DNA of 12,399 bases from an uncultured Eubacteriales bacterium (lineage in GTDB: Bacteria > Bacillota > Clostridia > Christensenellales > Aristaeellaceae): assembly GCA_900548125.1 (NCBI GenBank), contig URJN01000034.1, positions 1-12,399 of the forward strand, read 5' to 3'. The position numbers and the translations under genes were made by a program. This document shows positions 1-6,207 of this stretch, piece after piece. Position 1 is the stretch's first letter; each line of letters begins with the position of its first letter. Under the pieces are notes generated by a model. The model did no database searches and was not told where the DNA came from. It was given only the letters and a program-made list of their open reading frames with translations.

Positions 1-10
1 TCTCTTCCAT
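1..10 (-). CDS. Possible start of a further minus-strand gene (three codons visible)
   Basis: An ATG at 8-10 opens a frame beginning Met-Glu-Glu that leaves the window. It is preceded by AGAGGAG at 24-30, 13 nt upstream, which is longer than ideal, and by promoter-like sequences. Nothing can be said about the product. Confidence 0.3.
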
Positions 11-16
11 GTTGTG

Positions 17-45
17 TATAAAACTCCTCTCGGAATGTCTGTCAA
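17..45 (-). promoter_or_regulatory. Second promoter-like element near the window edge
   Basis: A perfect TTGACA (40-45) is followed after 17 nt by TTTATA (17-22), a poor -10. If used, transcription would start almost at the ATG at 8-10, leaving the GAGGAG inside the promoter spacer, so it may be a chance match or serve only as part of the leader of the promoter at 59-87. Confidence 0.25.
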
Positions 46-58
46 CCACACCTTTCTT

Positions 59-87
59 ATTGTACACGACACAGCAGAAAAAAGCAA
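59..87 (-). promoter_or_regulatory. Sigma-A-type promoter for the next minus-strand gene
   Basis: On the minus strand TTGCTT (82-87) and TACAAT (59-64) are 17 nt apart, downstream of the peptidase terminator and upstream of a Shine-Dalgarno-like GAGGAG and an ATG at the window edge. The -10 is one base from consensus and the -35 two. Confidence 0.5.
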
Positions 88-142
88 TTTATTTACTTCG
101 TCCAATGACAGTATTTTCCTTTTGGTCAATCATGATAATTCG

Positions 143-187
143 CAGAAAACAAACAGAGCTTTTCCCTTTTTCAGAGAAAGCCCTGTT
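143..187 (-). terminator. Intrinsic terminator after the M16 peptidase
   Basis: On the minus strand AACAGGGCTTT (177-187) pairs with AAAGCTCTGTT (152-162) through 11 positions with one G-U wobble, and the stem can be extended inward past a one-base bulge. It is followed by TTGTTTTCTG. The hairpin starts about 10 nt after the peptidase stop, so the gene probably ends its transcription unit. Confidence 0.8.
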
Positions 188-196
188 CAAATTCCA

Positions 197-1438
197 TTAC
201 AACAGTTTCAGCTGCTCAATGTTTCTGCCGACAGCCGATGCGGCGCAATCCTTGCTGAACATCTCGCGCGTAACGCGCTCCACGTCCTCCTTCGTTACGG
301 CTTCAATCTTTCGGATGACATCCTGCGGATCGACCGCTTTACCGCGCAGCAGCTTGCTGCGTCCGATTGCGCTCATGCGGGAAGAGCTGCTCTCCAGCCC
401 CAATACATAGCTGACCTTGAGCTGTTCCTTCGCCATCTCAAATTCTTCCTGCGTTACGCCATCCTCGCAGAGCAGGCGAATCTGATGATGCAGCTCATCT
501 GCAACCTTCTGCGCGCTCTCCGGCGATGTACCGGCGTATACGGTAAACGTGCCGCAGTTGGTATAGGTGCTGGGAAAGCTGTACACCGAGTAAACCGCGC
601 CCATTTCCTCGCGGATGCGCTGGAACAGCCGAGACGACATGCCGCCGCCAAACAGATTATTCATGACGCTGAGCGGGTACAAATCATCCTCGTCCTGCTG
701 CACGCCCGGGAATGCCAGACACATATGAACCTGCTCAATGTCCTTTTTCCGCGTCAAAACACGCGGCGTCGTACCTTTTACCGGAGCGGGAATATGCGTT
801 TCTCCCTCAGCATGCCACCCTCCCAGCAGCTTTTCCGCCAGCCCACGGAACTTTTCCGTATCGAATTGCCCCGCAATGGCAAGTACCGTGTTGTCCGGAC
901 GATAATGCTTCTTTCTGAACGCCAGCAGCGCGTCACGGGTTACAGACGCAATCTGGTCATGCGTACCGAGAATCGGGCGCGCAAGCGGATGCTCGCCGAA
1001 GTACGCTTCCGCCAGCAGGTCGTAGACCAAATCCTCCGGCGTATCCTCGCACATGGCAATCTCCTCAAGAATGACGCCGCGCTCTTTTTCAAATTCCGCT
1101 TCATCCATTCGCGCGTTGAGCAGCAGGTCGCAAAGCAAATCCATCGCACGCGGCAGATGCTCGGCTATTACCTTGGCATAATAGCAGGTGCATTCCTTTG
1201 CGGTAAACGCATTGACCTGCCCGCCGAGCGCATCCATCTCGACCGCAATTTCCTTTGTGGAGCGGTTCTCCGTGCTTTTAAAGAGCATATGCTCCACAAA
1301 GTGCGAAAGGCCGCTCTCCTCCGCCGTTTCATACATTGAGCCTGCGCCAATCCACAGACCAACGCTTACGGACGGAAAATGTTCAATCGGTTCCGCAACG
1401 ACCCGAAGTCCGTTGGAAAGCACAAATTCTTCGCACAT
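197..1438 (-). CDS. M16 family zinc metallopeptidase (MlpA/YmxG-like)
   Basis: A processing-peptidase-like member of the M16 (pitrilysin) family, 413 residues, close to B. subtilis MlpA/YmxG (about 409), which follows pnp at the same chromosomal position. The inverted zinc motif HFVEH is at 46-50 (zinc ligands His46 and His50, catalytic Glu49) and the third ligand is the Glu of ILEEIAMCEDTPED, at 125 or 126. The C-terminal half has GGGMSSRLFQRIREEMGAVYSVYSF, the Arg/Tyr substrate-binding segment of the family. No signal peptide or membrane helix is seen, so it is probably cytoplasmic. Start choice is open: ATG at 1438 (GGAGG 10 nt upstream) aligns with the B. subtilis N-terminus, while ATG at 1459 (AGGAG 5 nt upstream) would add seven residues. 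Unlike in B. subtilis, no deacetylase gene (ylxY) lies between pnp and this gene. The physiological substrate is not known from sequence. Confidence 0.93.
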   Translation of the reverse strand: MCEEFVLSNGLRVVAEPIEHFPSVSVGLWIGAGSMYETAEESGLSHFVEHMLFKSTENRSTKEIAVEMDALGGQVNAFTAKECTCYYAKVIAEHLPRAMDLLCDLLLNARMDEAEFEKERGVILEEIAMCEDTPEDLVYDLLAEAYFGEHPLARPILGTHDQIASVTRDALLAFRKKHYRPDNTVLAIAGQFDTEKFRGLAEKLLGGWHAEGETHIPAPVKGTTPRVLTRKKDIEQVHMCLAFPGVQQDEDDLYPLSVMNNLFGGGMSSRLFQRIREEMGAVYSVYSFPSTYTNCGTFTVYAGTSPESAQKVADELHHQIRLLCEDGVTQEEFEMAKEQLKVSYVLGLESSSSRMSAIGRSKLLRGKAVDPQDVIRKIEAVTKEDVERVTREMFSKDCAASAVGRNIEQLKLL

Positions 1439-1465
1439 GCGCTTTGTTCCTCCGATCATGGTTTC

Positions 1466-1522
1466 TCCTATTCTTCTCTGTTTAGCAGAGATTATTCTTA
1501 AAAACGTATGGGACATTGTCCC
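1466..1522 (-). promoter_or_regulatory. Leader/promoter region of the M16 peptidase with two inverted repeats
   Basis: The stretch between the pnp terminator and the peptidase holds a perfect odd palindrome, GGGACA-T-TGTCCC (1510-1522), and a perfect 6-bp inverted repeat, TCTCTG and CAGAGA with a 5-nt loop (1475-1491). The latter lies just upstream of an AGGAG. A weak promoter can be proposed on the minus strand: GGGACA (part of the palindrome) as -35, 17 nt spacing and AAGAAT as -10, each with two mismatches to consensus. The promoter call is tentative; the inverted repeats are seen directly. Confidence 0.3.
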
Positions 1523-1524
1523 GG

Positions 1525-1563
1525 AATAAAAACGGGCGCGCAGACCTTGCAGCCTGTGCGCCC
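1525..1563 (-). terminator. Intrinsic terminator after pnp
   Basis: On the minus strand GGGCGCACAG (1554-1563) pairs with CTGCGCGCCC (1534-1543) across a 10-nt loop, with one A-C mismatch, and is followed by GTTTTTATT. It starts about 13 nt after the pnp stop. It separates pnp from the downstream peptidase gene. Confidence 0.85.
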
Positions 1564-1576
1564 ATTGCTGAATCCA

Positions 1577-3727
1577 TTAGCGGCGGTTTGCATCGCGGCG
1601 CGGCGGGCGCTGACCCGGCGCACTGCGGCGCGGCATTTCCGTATTGTCGTATTCGATATCGTTGCGAATGAGGTTGATACGACCCTGAGAGTCGATTTCC
1701 GCGACCTTGACCTCAAGCTCGTCGCCAATCTTGACGACATCTTCGCACTTCTCAACACGACCCTTCGCGAGCTTAGAGATATGAACCATACCATCCTTGC
1801 CCGGCAGCAGCTCAACGAACACGCCGAAGTTCATCATGCGGACAACCTTGCCCATGTAAACCTCGCCGACCTCGATATCCTTCGCAATGCCTTCGATGAT
1901 GCGGCGCGCCTTTGCGGCGGCAGCCTCATCCGGCGTAGCAATATATACGCTGCCGTCGTCATCGATGTCAATCTTGACGCCGGTTTCGTCGATGATCTTG
2001 TTAATCATCTTTCCGCCCGGTCCAATGACCTCGCGAATCTTGTCCGGATTGATGGTGAAGCGGACAATCTTCGGCGCATACGCACTCAGATGCTCACGCG
2101 GCTGCGGCAAAACTTCGAGCATCTTGCCGAGGATGAACAGACGTCCATCCAGTGCCTGAGAGAGAGCCTGACGCAGAATCGCTTCGTCGATGCCCTTAAT
2201 CTTAATATCCATCTGAATCGCGGTGATACCGTTCATCGTACCCGCGACCTTGAAGTCCATATCGCCCAGGAAGTCCTCAAGGCCCTGAATATCGGTCAGC
2301 ACGGCGACCTTATCGCTGTGCGTATCCTTAATCAGACCCATCGCAACGCCCGCAACCGGCGCCTTAATCGGCACACCCGCATCCATCAGAGCCAGCGTAG
2401 AGCCGCAGACAGAAGCCTGAGACGTGGAGCCGTTGGAGGAAAGAACCTCGCTGACCACGCGAATCGCATACGGGAATTCCTCAACAGACGGAATCACCGG
2501 CTCGAGCGCGCGCTTCGCCAGCGCACCATGACCGATTTCACGACGGCCCGGGCTCTTCAAGCGGCCTGCCTCGCCCGTGGAATACGGCGGCATGTTGTAG
2601 TTGTGCATGTAACGCTCGCTGGTCTCCGCGCCGAGTCCCTCGATGACCTGAGCTTCGCTGACCGGAGCGAGGGTCGCGATGGACAGCACCTGCGTTTCAC
2701 CGCGGGTGAACACGCCAGAGCCATGGACACGCGGCAGAACGCCGGTTTCGCACCAGATCGGGCGAATCTGGGTCAGGCTGCGTCCATCCGGACGAACACC
2801 CTTTTCCAGAATCTTCTCGCGCATGATTTCCTTGTTCAGGTAATACAGCGCATCATCCACCTCATTCAGGCGGCCTTCAAAACGCTCGGCATACAGCTCG
2901 TGCGCTTCCTGCTTGACCTGCTCCTCGCGTGCGCTGCGCTCATGGCGGTCAAACGCCTCAAACGCCCACGCGCAGCGATCAAAGAAGTCCGCACGGACGG
3001 CAGCCTTCACGTCCTCGCCCGTTTCCGCAATCGGGAAAACGCGCTTTTCCTTGCCGATTTCCGCAACAATCTGCTTCTGGAACGCGACCAGCTTCTTGAT
3101 TTCCTCGTGACCGGTCAGAATGGCGCGGAGCATATCCGCCTCGCTGATTTCCTTCGCGCCCGCCTCAACCATCAGCACCGCTTCATCCGTTCCGGCAACC
3201 GTCAGGCTCAGCTTGGAAACCTCGCGCTGTGCCTGATCCGGATTGATGACGATTTCGCCGTCAACCAAGCCGACGGAAACGCCGCCAATCGGACCAGCCC
3301 ACGGGATGTCGCTCACCGCGATTGCGGCAGAGGCACCCAGCATAGCGGGGATATCCGGCGGAACATCCTGCTCGACGGACAGAACCGTAGCCACGACCTG
3401 CACATCATTGCGCATGCCCTTATTGAACAGCGGGCGCAGCGGACGGTCAATCAGTCGGGAGGTCAGCGTCGCCTTTTCAGACGGACGACCTTCGCGCTTG
3501 ATAAAACCGCCGGGAATCTTACCCACGGAGTACATCTTCTCTTCAAAGTCAACGCTCAGCGGGAAGAAGTCCTGACCCTCGCGGGGCGTATCGCTCGCCG
3601 TCGCGTTGACCATGACCACCGTGTCGCCCAAGCGGACGATCACCGATCCGTTAGCCTGACCGCAGTACTTGCCAAATTCCATGACCAGCGGGCGACCCGC
3701 CAGCTCTGTGGTATACGTCTTGACCAT
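1577..3727 (-). CDS. pnp: Polyribonucleotide nucleotidyltransferase (PNPase)
   Basis: PNPase is a trimeric phosphorolytic 3'-5' exoribonuclease of mRNA turnover that can also add 3' tails. The 716-residue protein has the first RNase PH domain (FIKREGRPSEK at about 75-85, then SRLIDRPLRPLF), the alpha-helical linker domain, and the second RNase PH domain with phosphate-binding GSTSQASVCG from 433. Catalytic residues fall in EDFLGDMDFK: Asp485, Asp491 and Lys493, one off from E. coli 486/492/494. The KH domain (IGPGG at 568-572) and the S1 domain (about 620-689, GKVVRMMNFGVFVELLPG) follow. The last 14 or so residues are an Arg-rich tail. The start at 3727 has AGGAG about 10 nt upstream and begins MVKTYTTELAGRPLVMEFGK, as expected; a longer frame to 3766 is not PNPase-like. 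An intrinsic terminator follows directly. Confidence 0.97.
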   Translation of the reverse strand: MVKTYTTELAGRPLVMEFGKYCGQANGSVIVRLGDTVVMVNATASDTPREGQDFFPLSVDFEEKMYSVGKIPGGFIKREGRPSEKATLTSRLIDRPLRPLFNKGMRNDVQVVATVLSVEQDVPPDIPAMLGASAAIAVSDIPWAGPIGGVSVGLVDGEIVINPDQAQREVSKLSLTVAGTDEAVLMVEAGAKEISEADMLRAILTGHEEIKKLVAFQKQIVAEIGKEKRVFPIAETGEDVKAAVRADFFDRCAWAFEAFDRHERSAREEQVKQEAHELYAERFEGRLNEVDDALYYLNKEIMREKILEKGVRPDGRSLTQIRPIWCETGVLPRVHGSGVFTRGETQVLSIATLAPVSEAQVIEGLGAETSERYMHNYNMPPYSTGEAGRLKSPGRREIGHGALAKRALEPVIPSVEEFPYAIRVVSEVLSSNGSTSQASVCGSTLALMDAGVPIKAPVAGVAMGLIKDTHSDKVAVLTDIQGLEDFLGDMDFKVAGTMNGITAIQMDIKIKGIDEAILRQALSQALDGRLFILGKMLEVLPQPREHLSAYAPKIVRFTINPDKIREVIGPGGKMINKIIDETGVKIDIDDDGSVYIATPDEAAAAKARRIIEGIAKDIEVGEVYMGKVVRMMNFGVFVELLPGKDGMVHISKLAKGRVEKCEDVVKIGDELEVKVAEIDSQGRINLIRNDIEYDNTEMPRRSAPGQRPPRRDANRR

Positions 3728-3876
3728 CGGGTGGAATCTCCTTTCAAAATACCTGCCTGCCAACACTTCTTTTCAGACGCGAACCCTCGACGTCTGCTTA
3801 TAGCGGGAAACCCCCGCGCTCATTTTCTCCGCATGCCGCGAAAAAATGAAAGGCTTACCTGATAAAACCCTGTAAG
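3728..3876 (-). promoter_or_regulatory. pnp leader with three successive hairpins
   Basis: The 149-nt stretch between the rpsO terminator and the pnp ATG can form three hairpins in the minus-strand RNA. The first is at 3821-3848 (CATTTTTTC with GAGAAAATG, extended by two pairs across a one-base bulge). The second is at about 3803-3817 (GCGGG with CCCGC). The third is at 3774-3796 (CAGACG with CGTCTG, extended by CGA/TCG around a bulged base, loop GGGT). None is followed by a T-run, so they are not terminators. A CCTTTCA segment (3847-3853) is complementary to TGAAAGG (3740-3746) at the Shine-Dalgarno site. No convincing sigma-A promoter was found. Leader hairpins that control pnp are known in E. 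coli; any similarity of mechanism here is inference. Confidence 0.45.
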
Positions 3877-3920
3877 TAAAAAACCGCCGTCTGGGCGACC
3901 CATGTCTCCCAAACGACGGT
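3877..3920 (-). terminator. Intrinsic terminator after rpsO
   Basis: On the minus strand ACCGTCGTTTGGG (3908-3920) pairs over 13 positions with CCCAGACGGCGGT (3883-3895), with two G-U wobbles and a 12-nt loop, and is followed by a run of six T (3878-3883, the first being the last base of the stem). It begins about 40 nt after the rpsO stop. It should end most rpsO transcripts, leaving pnp to read-through or to a promoter that I cannot point to. Confidence 0.9.
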
Positions 3921-3960
3921 CATCTGGGACAAAGCCCTTTGTTTGAACGAAGCGGAGAAA

Positions 3961-4224
3961 TTACTTACGCAGACCCAGCTTCGCAATCAGCGCACGATAA
4001 CGCTCGATGTCAACACGCTTGAGGTACTCAAGCATATTGCGGCGCTGACCGACCATCAACAGCAGACCGCGATGGGAATGGTGATCCTTCGCATGGGTCT
4101 TGAGGTGGTCGTTGAGGTGGTTGATGCGCGCGGTCAGCAGAGCGACCTGAACCTCAGGGGAGCCGGTGTCGCCCTCGTGACGAGCATATTCCTTGATGAT
4201 AGCTTCCTTCATTGCCTTATCCAT
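3961..4224 (-). CDS. rpsO: 30S ribosomal protein S15 (uS15)
   Basis: S15 is a primary 16S rRNA-binding protein that organises the central domain of the 30S subunit and contributes to an intersubunit bridge. The 87-residue product is close to the usual 88-89 and shows the family pattern EYARHEGDTGSPEVQVALLT, then INHLNDHLKTHAKDHHSHRGLL and MVGQRRNMLEYLKR. The DHHSxRGL motif is the rRNA-contacting loop. The start at 4224 was chosen because GGAGG lies 8 nt upstream; a longer frame to 4263 runs through the leader, and a second ATG four codons in has poorer spacing. The gene has its own promoter and leader, and is closed by a strong terminator. It precedes pnp, as in most bacteria. Confidence 0.97.
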   Translation of the reverse strand: MDKAMKEAIIKEYARHEGDTGSPEVQVALLTARINHLNDHLKTHAKDHHSHRGLLLMVGQRRNMLEYLKRVDIERYRALIAKLGLRK

Positions 4225-4315
4225 GGATAAAACCTCCAAAATATGTTGTGCCAATCGCCGCACGCATAGAAAAACGTTTGGAGAACGCGATTATCTGCGC
4301 GCGCGGTTCAGACCG
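4225..4315 (-). promoter_or_regulatory. Structured 5' leader of rpsO (possible S15 autoregulatory element)
   Basis: Between the predicted transcript start and the ATG the RNA can form a 9-bp stem, with the arm at 4298-4306 pairing to 4258-4266 (two G-U wobbles). Inside it is a small hairpin, CGTT loop CTCCA AACG, at 4275-4287. Its loop extends into CTCCAAA (4277-4283), perfectly complementary to TTTGGAG (4234-4240), which contains the Shine-Dalgarno sequence. The arrangement could make a pseudoknot masking the ribosome site. S15 is known to repress its own mRNA through leader structures in several bacteria, but the leaders are not conserved between phyla, so this assignment is an inference from the pairing alone. 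Confidence 0.5.
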
Positions 4316-4321
4316 AAAGAT

Positions 4322-4350
4322 ATTGTAACACGGAAGCCGCGTTTTGTAAA
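4322..4350 (-). promoter_or_regulatory. Sigma-A-type promoter for rpsO
   Basis: On the minus strand TTTACA (4345-4350) and TACAAT (4322-4327) are separated by exactly 17 nt, each one base from the consensus. Transcription would begin near 4315, giving a leader of about 90 nt before the rpsO ATG. It lies in the 148-nt gap between ribF and rpsO, where a separate rpsO promoter is expected by comparison with other bacteria. Confidence 0.75.
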
Positions 4351-4372
4351 CAGAGCCGCCGCGCTTTTTCAA

Positions 4373-5293
4373 CTATTTTTCAAAATAAGTTCGAACCTGT
4401 TCGCGGTTTTTCATCACTTCCGCCTTCAGTTCCTCAAGCGACGCAAATTTTCTCTCCGGACGAATGAAGCAGCAGAGCAGCAGCCGCATGTGCTTTTCAT
4501 ACAGAGAACCGCCCTCATAATCCAACAGATTCGCTTCAATTGTTGCCGGTCCGCCGGGTGCCGTAGGATGCGTGCCGATGTTTACAGCAGCGATGTGCCA
4601 CTGTCCATCCACATACGCACGCGCAGCATAAACGCCCCTGGGCGGAATCGCTTTTCCCTTCGGATAAAGCAGGTTTGCCGTCGGAAAATCGAGCTTGCTG
4701 CCCAGCTGCTTGCCTCTGTGGATTACGCCGCTGATGGCGTAAGGTCTGCCCATCAGCTGTTCCGCCAGCTCCATATCTCCCTTTGTCACAGCCGCACGCA
4801 CGCGCGTCGAAGACACCGGTTCGCCGCCCATCTGTACTTCATCCACGACATGCGTTTCAAAGCCGTATTGTTCGCCGAATCGGCGCATATCATCAGCCTT
4901 GCCCGCGCCCTTGCATCCAAAGGAATAGTTGAACCCCACAACGACATGCTTCGGATGCAGCGCATCCACAAACGAACGAACGAATTCCTCCGGCGTCTGC
5001 GCGGCATACGTCCGATCAAACGGACGGAGAACCGCGGCATCAATGCCCAGGCGCGCAATCGAGCGCACCTTTTCCGAGCGCGTTTCCAGCTGCGGCGGAA
5101 CCTTCTCCGGCGCATAGGTCGCCATCGGATGCGACGAGAACGTGTAAACCACGCTCTTCAGGTCATGCAGAGCGGCAAGCTCGTTCGCCTTGCGCATCAG
5201 CTGTGCATGTCCCTCATGCACGCCGTCAAACATGCCGAAAGCAACGACCGTTTCCCCGCCGCGCCACTGCCGCTCATGTGTCAAGAGTATCAT
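4373..5293 (-). CDS. ribF: Bifunctional riboflavin kinase / FAD synthetase RibF
   Basis: RibF phosphorylates riboflavin to FMN and then adenylylates FMN to FAD. The 306-residue protein has the N-terminal FAD synthetase (nucleotidyltransferase) domain with GMFDGVHEGH at 20-29, the GFNYSFG segment at 120-126 and the SSTRVR motif at 161-166. The C-terminal riboflavin kinase domain contains the nucleotide-binding segment KLDFPTAN at 200-207, RGVYAARA at about 219-226, VNIGTHPT at 237-244 and IEANLLDY at 252-259, whose Glu corresponds to the proposed catalytic base. Two small departures are seen: Met replaces the common Asn in the GNFDGVH motif, and Asp replaces the common Gly in KLGFPTAN. Both occur at positions I would not call essential. 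AAGGA lies about 6 nt before the ATG. The gene is called ribC in B. subtilis. No terminator is visible between its stop and the rpsO promoter. Confidence 0.96.
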   Translation of the reverse strand: MILLTHERQWRGGETVVAFGMFDGVHEGHAQLMRKANELAALHDLKSVVYTFSSHPMATYAPEKVPPQLETRSEKVRSIARLGIDAAVLRPFDRTYAAQTPEEFVRSFVDALHPKHVVVGFNYSFGCKGAGKADDMRRFGEQYGFETHVVDEVQMGGEPVSSTRVRAAVTKGDMELAEQLMGRPYAISGVIHRGKQLGSKLDFPTANLLYPKGKAIPPRGVYAARAYVDGQWHIAAVNIGTHPTAPGGPATIEANLLDYEGGSLYEKHMRLLLCCFIRPERKFASLEELKAEVMKNREQVRTYFEK

Positions 5294-5328
5294 GTTTTTT
5301 CCTTAAACTCCACAAATTTCCTGTAACG

Positions 5329-6207
5329 TCATTCAAGAAGCATGGCGTCAAATTTCAGTCCGTCGCCGTCAAAGCGTCCCAGCCCGCAGAACTGCCCGTT
5401 CAGATACAGCCGCGTTGGCTTTCCCTGCTGAATGTCGCCAATCAGCTCGCGTCTTGTCAGCCTGTTTCCGTTTCGCGCAAAGCGTTCAGCTTCCGGACGG
5501 ATATCCAGCCGCGGCAGATGTCCCAGAGGCTGATCCATCTCAACCAGCATCGGCGAAAGATCCTCCGCCGCGTCAATCTCCTCTACCGTATGCGCATCAT
5601 CCAGCGTAAACATACCCGTCTGCGTGCGCAGGAGCATGCCCATATGCGCCTTGCAGCCCATCGCATCACCGATGTCATTGCAAAGCGTGCGGATATATGT
5701 TCCCCGCCCGCATCGTATTGCCAGAATAAAACTGCCGTCCTCCTGCTCATGCAGGATGTCAATGGCATGAACCTGCGTCGGACGCGGCTCAATCTGAACT
5801 TCAACGCCTTGCCGAGCAAGGTCACAGAGCTTTTGTCCGTCCCGCTTGAGTGCGGAATACATCGGCGGTATCTGCGCAATTTCACCGATAAATTGCGGCA
5901 AAACGCGCTCTAACTGCTCCCTCGATGCACGAACGCCTTCGCCTGCGATAATCGCGCCGTGCGCATCCTGCGTATCGGTCGCGTATCCGGGCTTCAGCTG
6001 AGCAACATACATCTTCTCTTTATCGACCAGATAATCAAACAGCCTCGCGGCGCGTCCAATCATCAGCGGCAAAACGCCGGATGCTTCCGGATCAAGCGTT
6101 CCGGCATGTCCTACCTTTGCGCCCTTGCCCAGCTTTCGCCGAACGCGAACGACCACATCGCTCGATGTCATGCCCGGCGGTTTGAGCACGCAGAGAAAGC
6201 CGTTCAT
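5329..6207 (-). CDS. truB: tRNA pseudouridine(55) synthase TruB
   Basis: TruB converts U55 in the T-loop of tRNAs to pseudouridine and also acts as a tRNA folding chaperone. The 292-residue protein has the TruB N-terminus (GFLCVLKPPGMTSSDVV), the catalytic motif GHAGTLDPEASGVLP with the catalytic Asp at 39, then AQIPPMYSALKRDGQKL (about 111-127) and CGRGTYIRTLCNDIG (166-180), both conserved parts of the active-site fold. A C-terminal PUA-like region covers about 230-292. The start overlaps the nrnA stop as ATGA, with GGAG 8 nt upstream, so translational coupling is likely. Thirty-five nt separate it from ribF, the usual next gene in Firmicutes. No missing key residue was noticed. Confidence 0.97.
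   Translation of the reverse strand: MNGFLCVLKPPGMTSSDVVVRVRRKLGKGAKVGHAGTLDPEASGVLPLMIGRAARLFDYLVDKEKMYVAQLKPGYATDTQDAHGAIIAGEGVRASREQLERVLPQFIGEIAQIPPMYSALKRDGQKLCDLARQGVEVQIEPRPTQVHAIDILHEQEDGSFILAIRCGRGTYIRTLCNDIGDAMGCKAHMGMLLRTQTGMFTLDDAHTVEEIDAAEDLSPMLVEMDQPLGHLPRLDIRPEAERFARNGNRLTRRELIGDIQQGKPTRLYLNGQFCGLGRFDGDGLKFDAMLLE

Noticed and set aside
3773..3823. Possible 16-residue upstream open frame (MSAGVSRYKQTSRVRV) in the pnp leader
   Set aside because: The only Shine-Dalgarno-like bases (GGAG) are 3 nt from the ATG, too close. The ATG lies within a predicted stem, and a frame of this size is expected by chance. It would be reconsidered if conserved in relatives.
1508..3862. Long plus-strand open frame opposite pnp (784 codons), with similar long frames at 14-1339 and 7642-10383 opposite the peptidase and infB
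   Set aside because: They lie exactly antisense to confidently identified genes, have Arg/Leu/His/Asn-rich compositions without any recognisable domain, and lack suitable ribosome-binding sites. They are explained by the GC-biased codon use of the real genes.
4322..4372. Terminator for the ribF unit upstream of the rpsO promoter
   Set aside because: The GC-rich patches (GCGCGGCGGC and ACGCGGC) do not pair with each other on the minus strand, and no T-run follows a stem, so no terminator is supported here.
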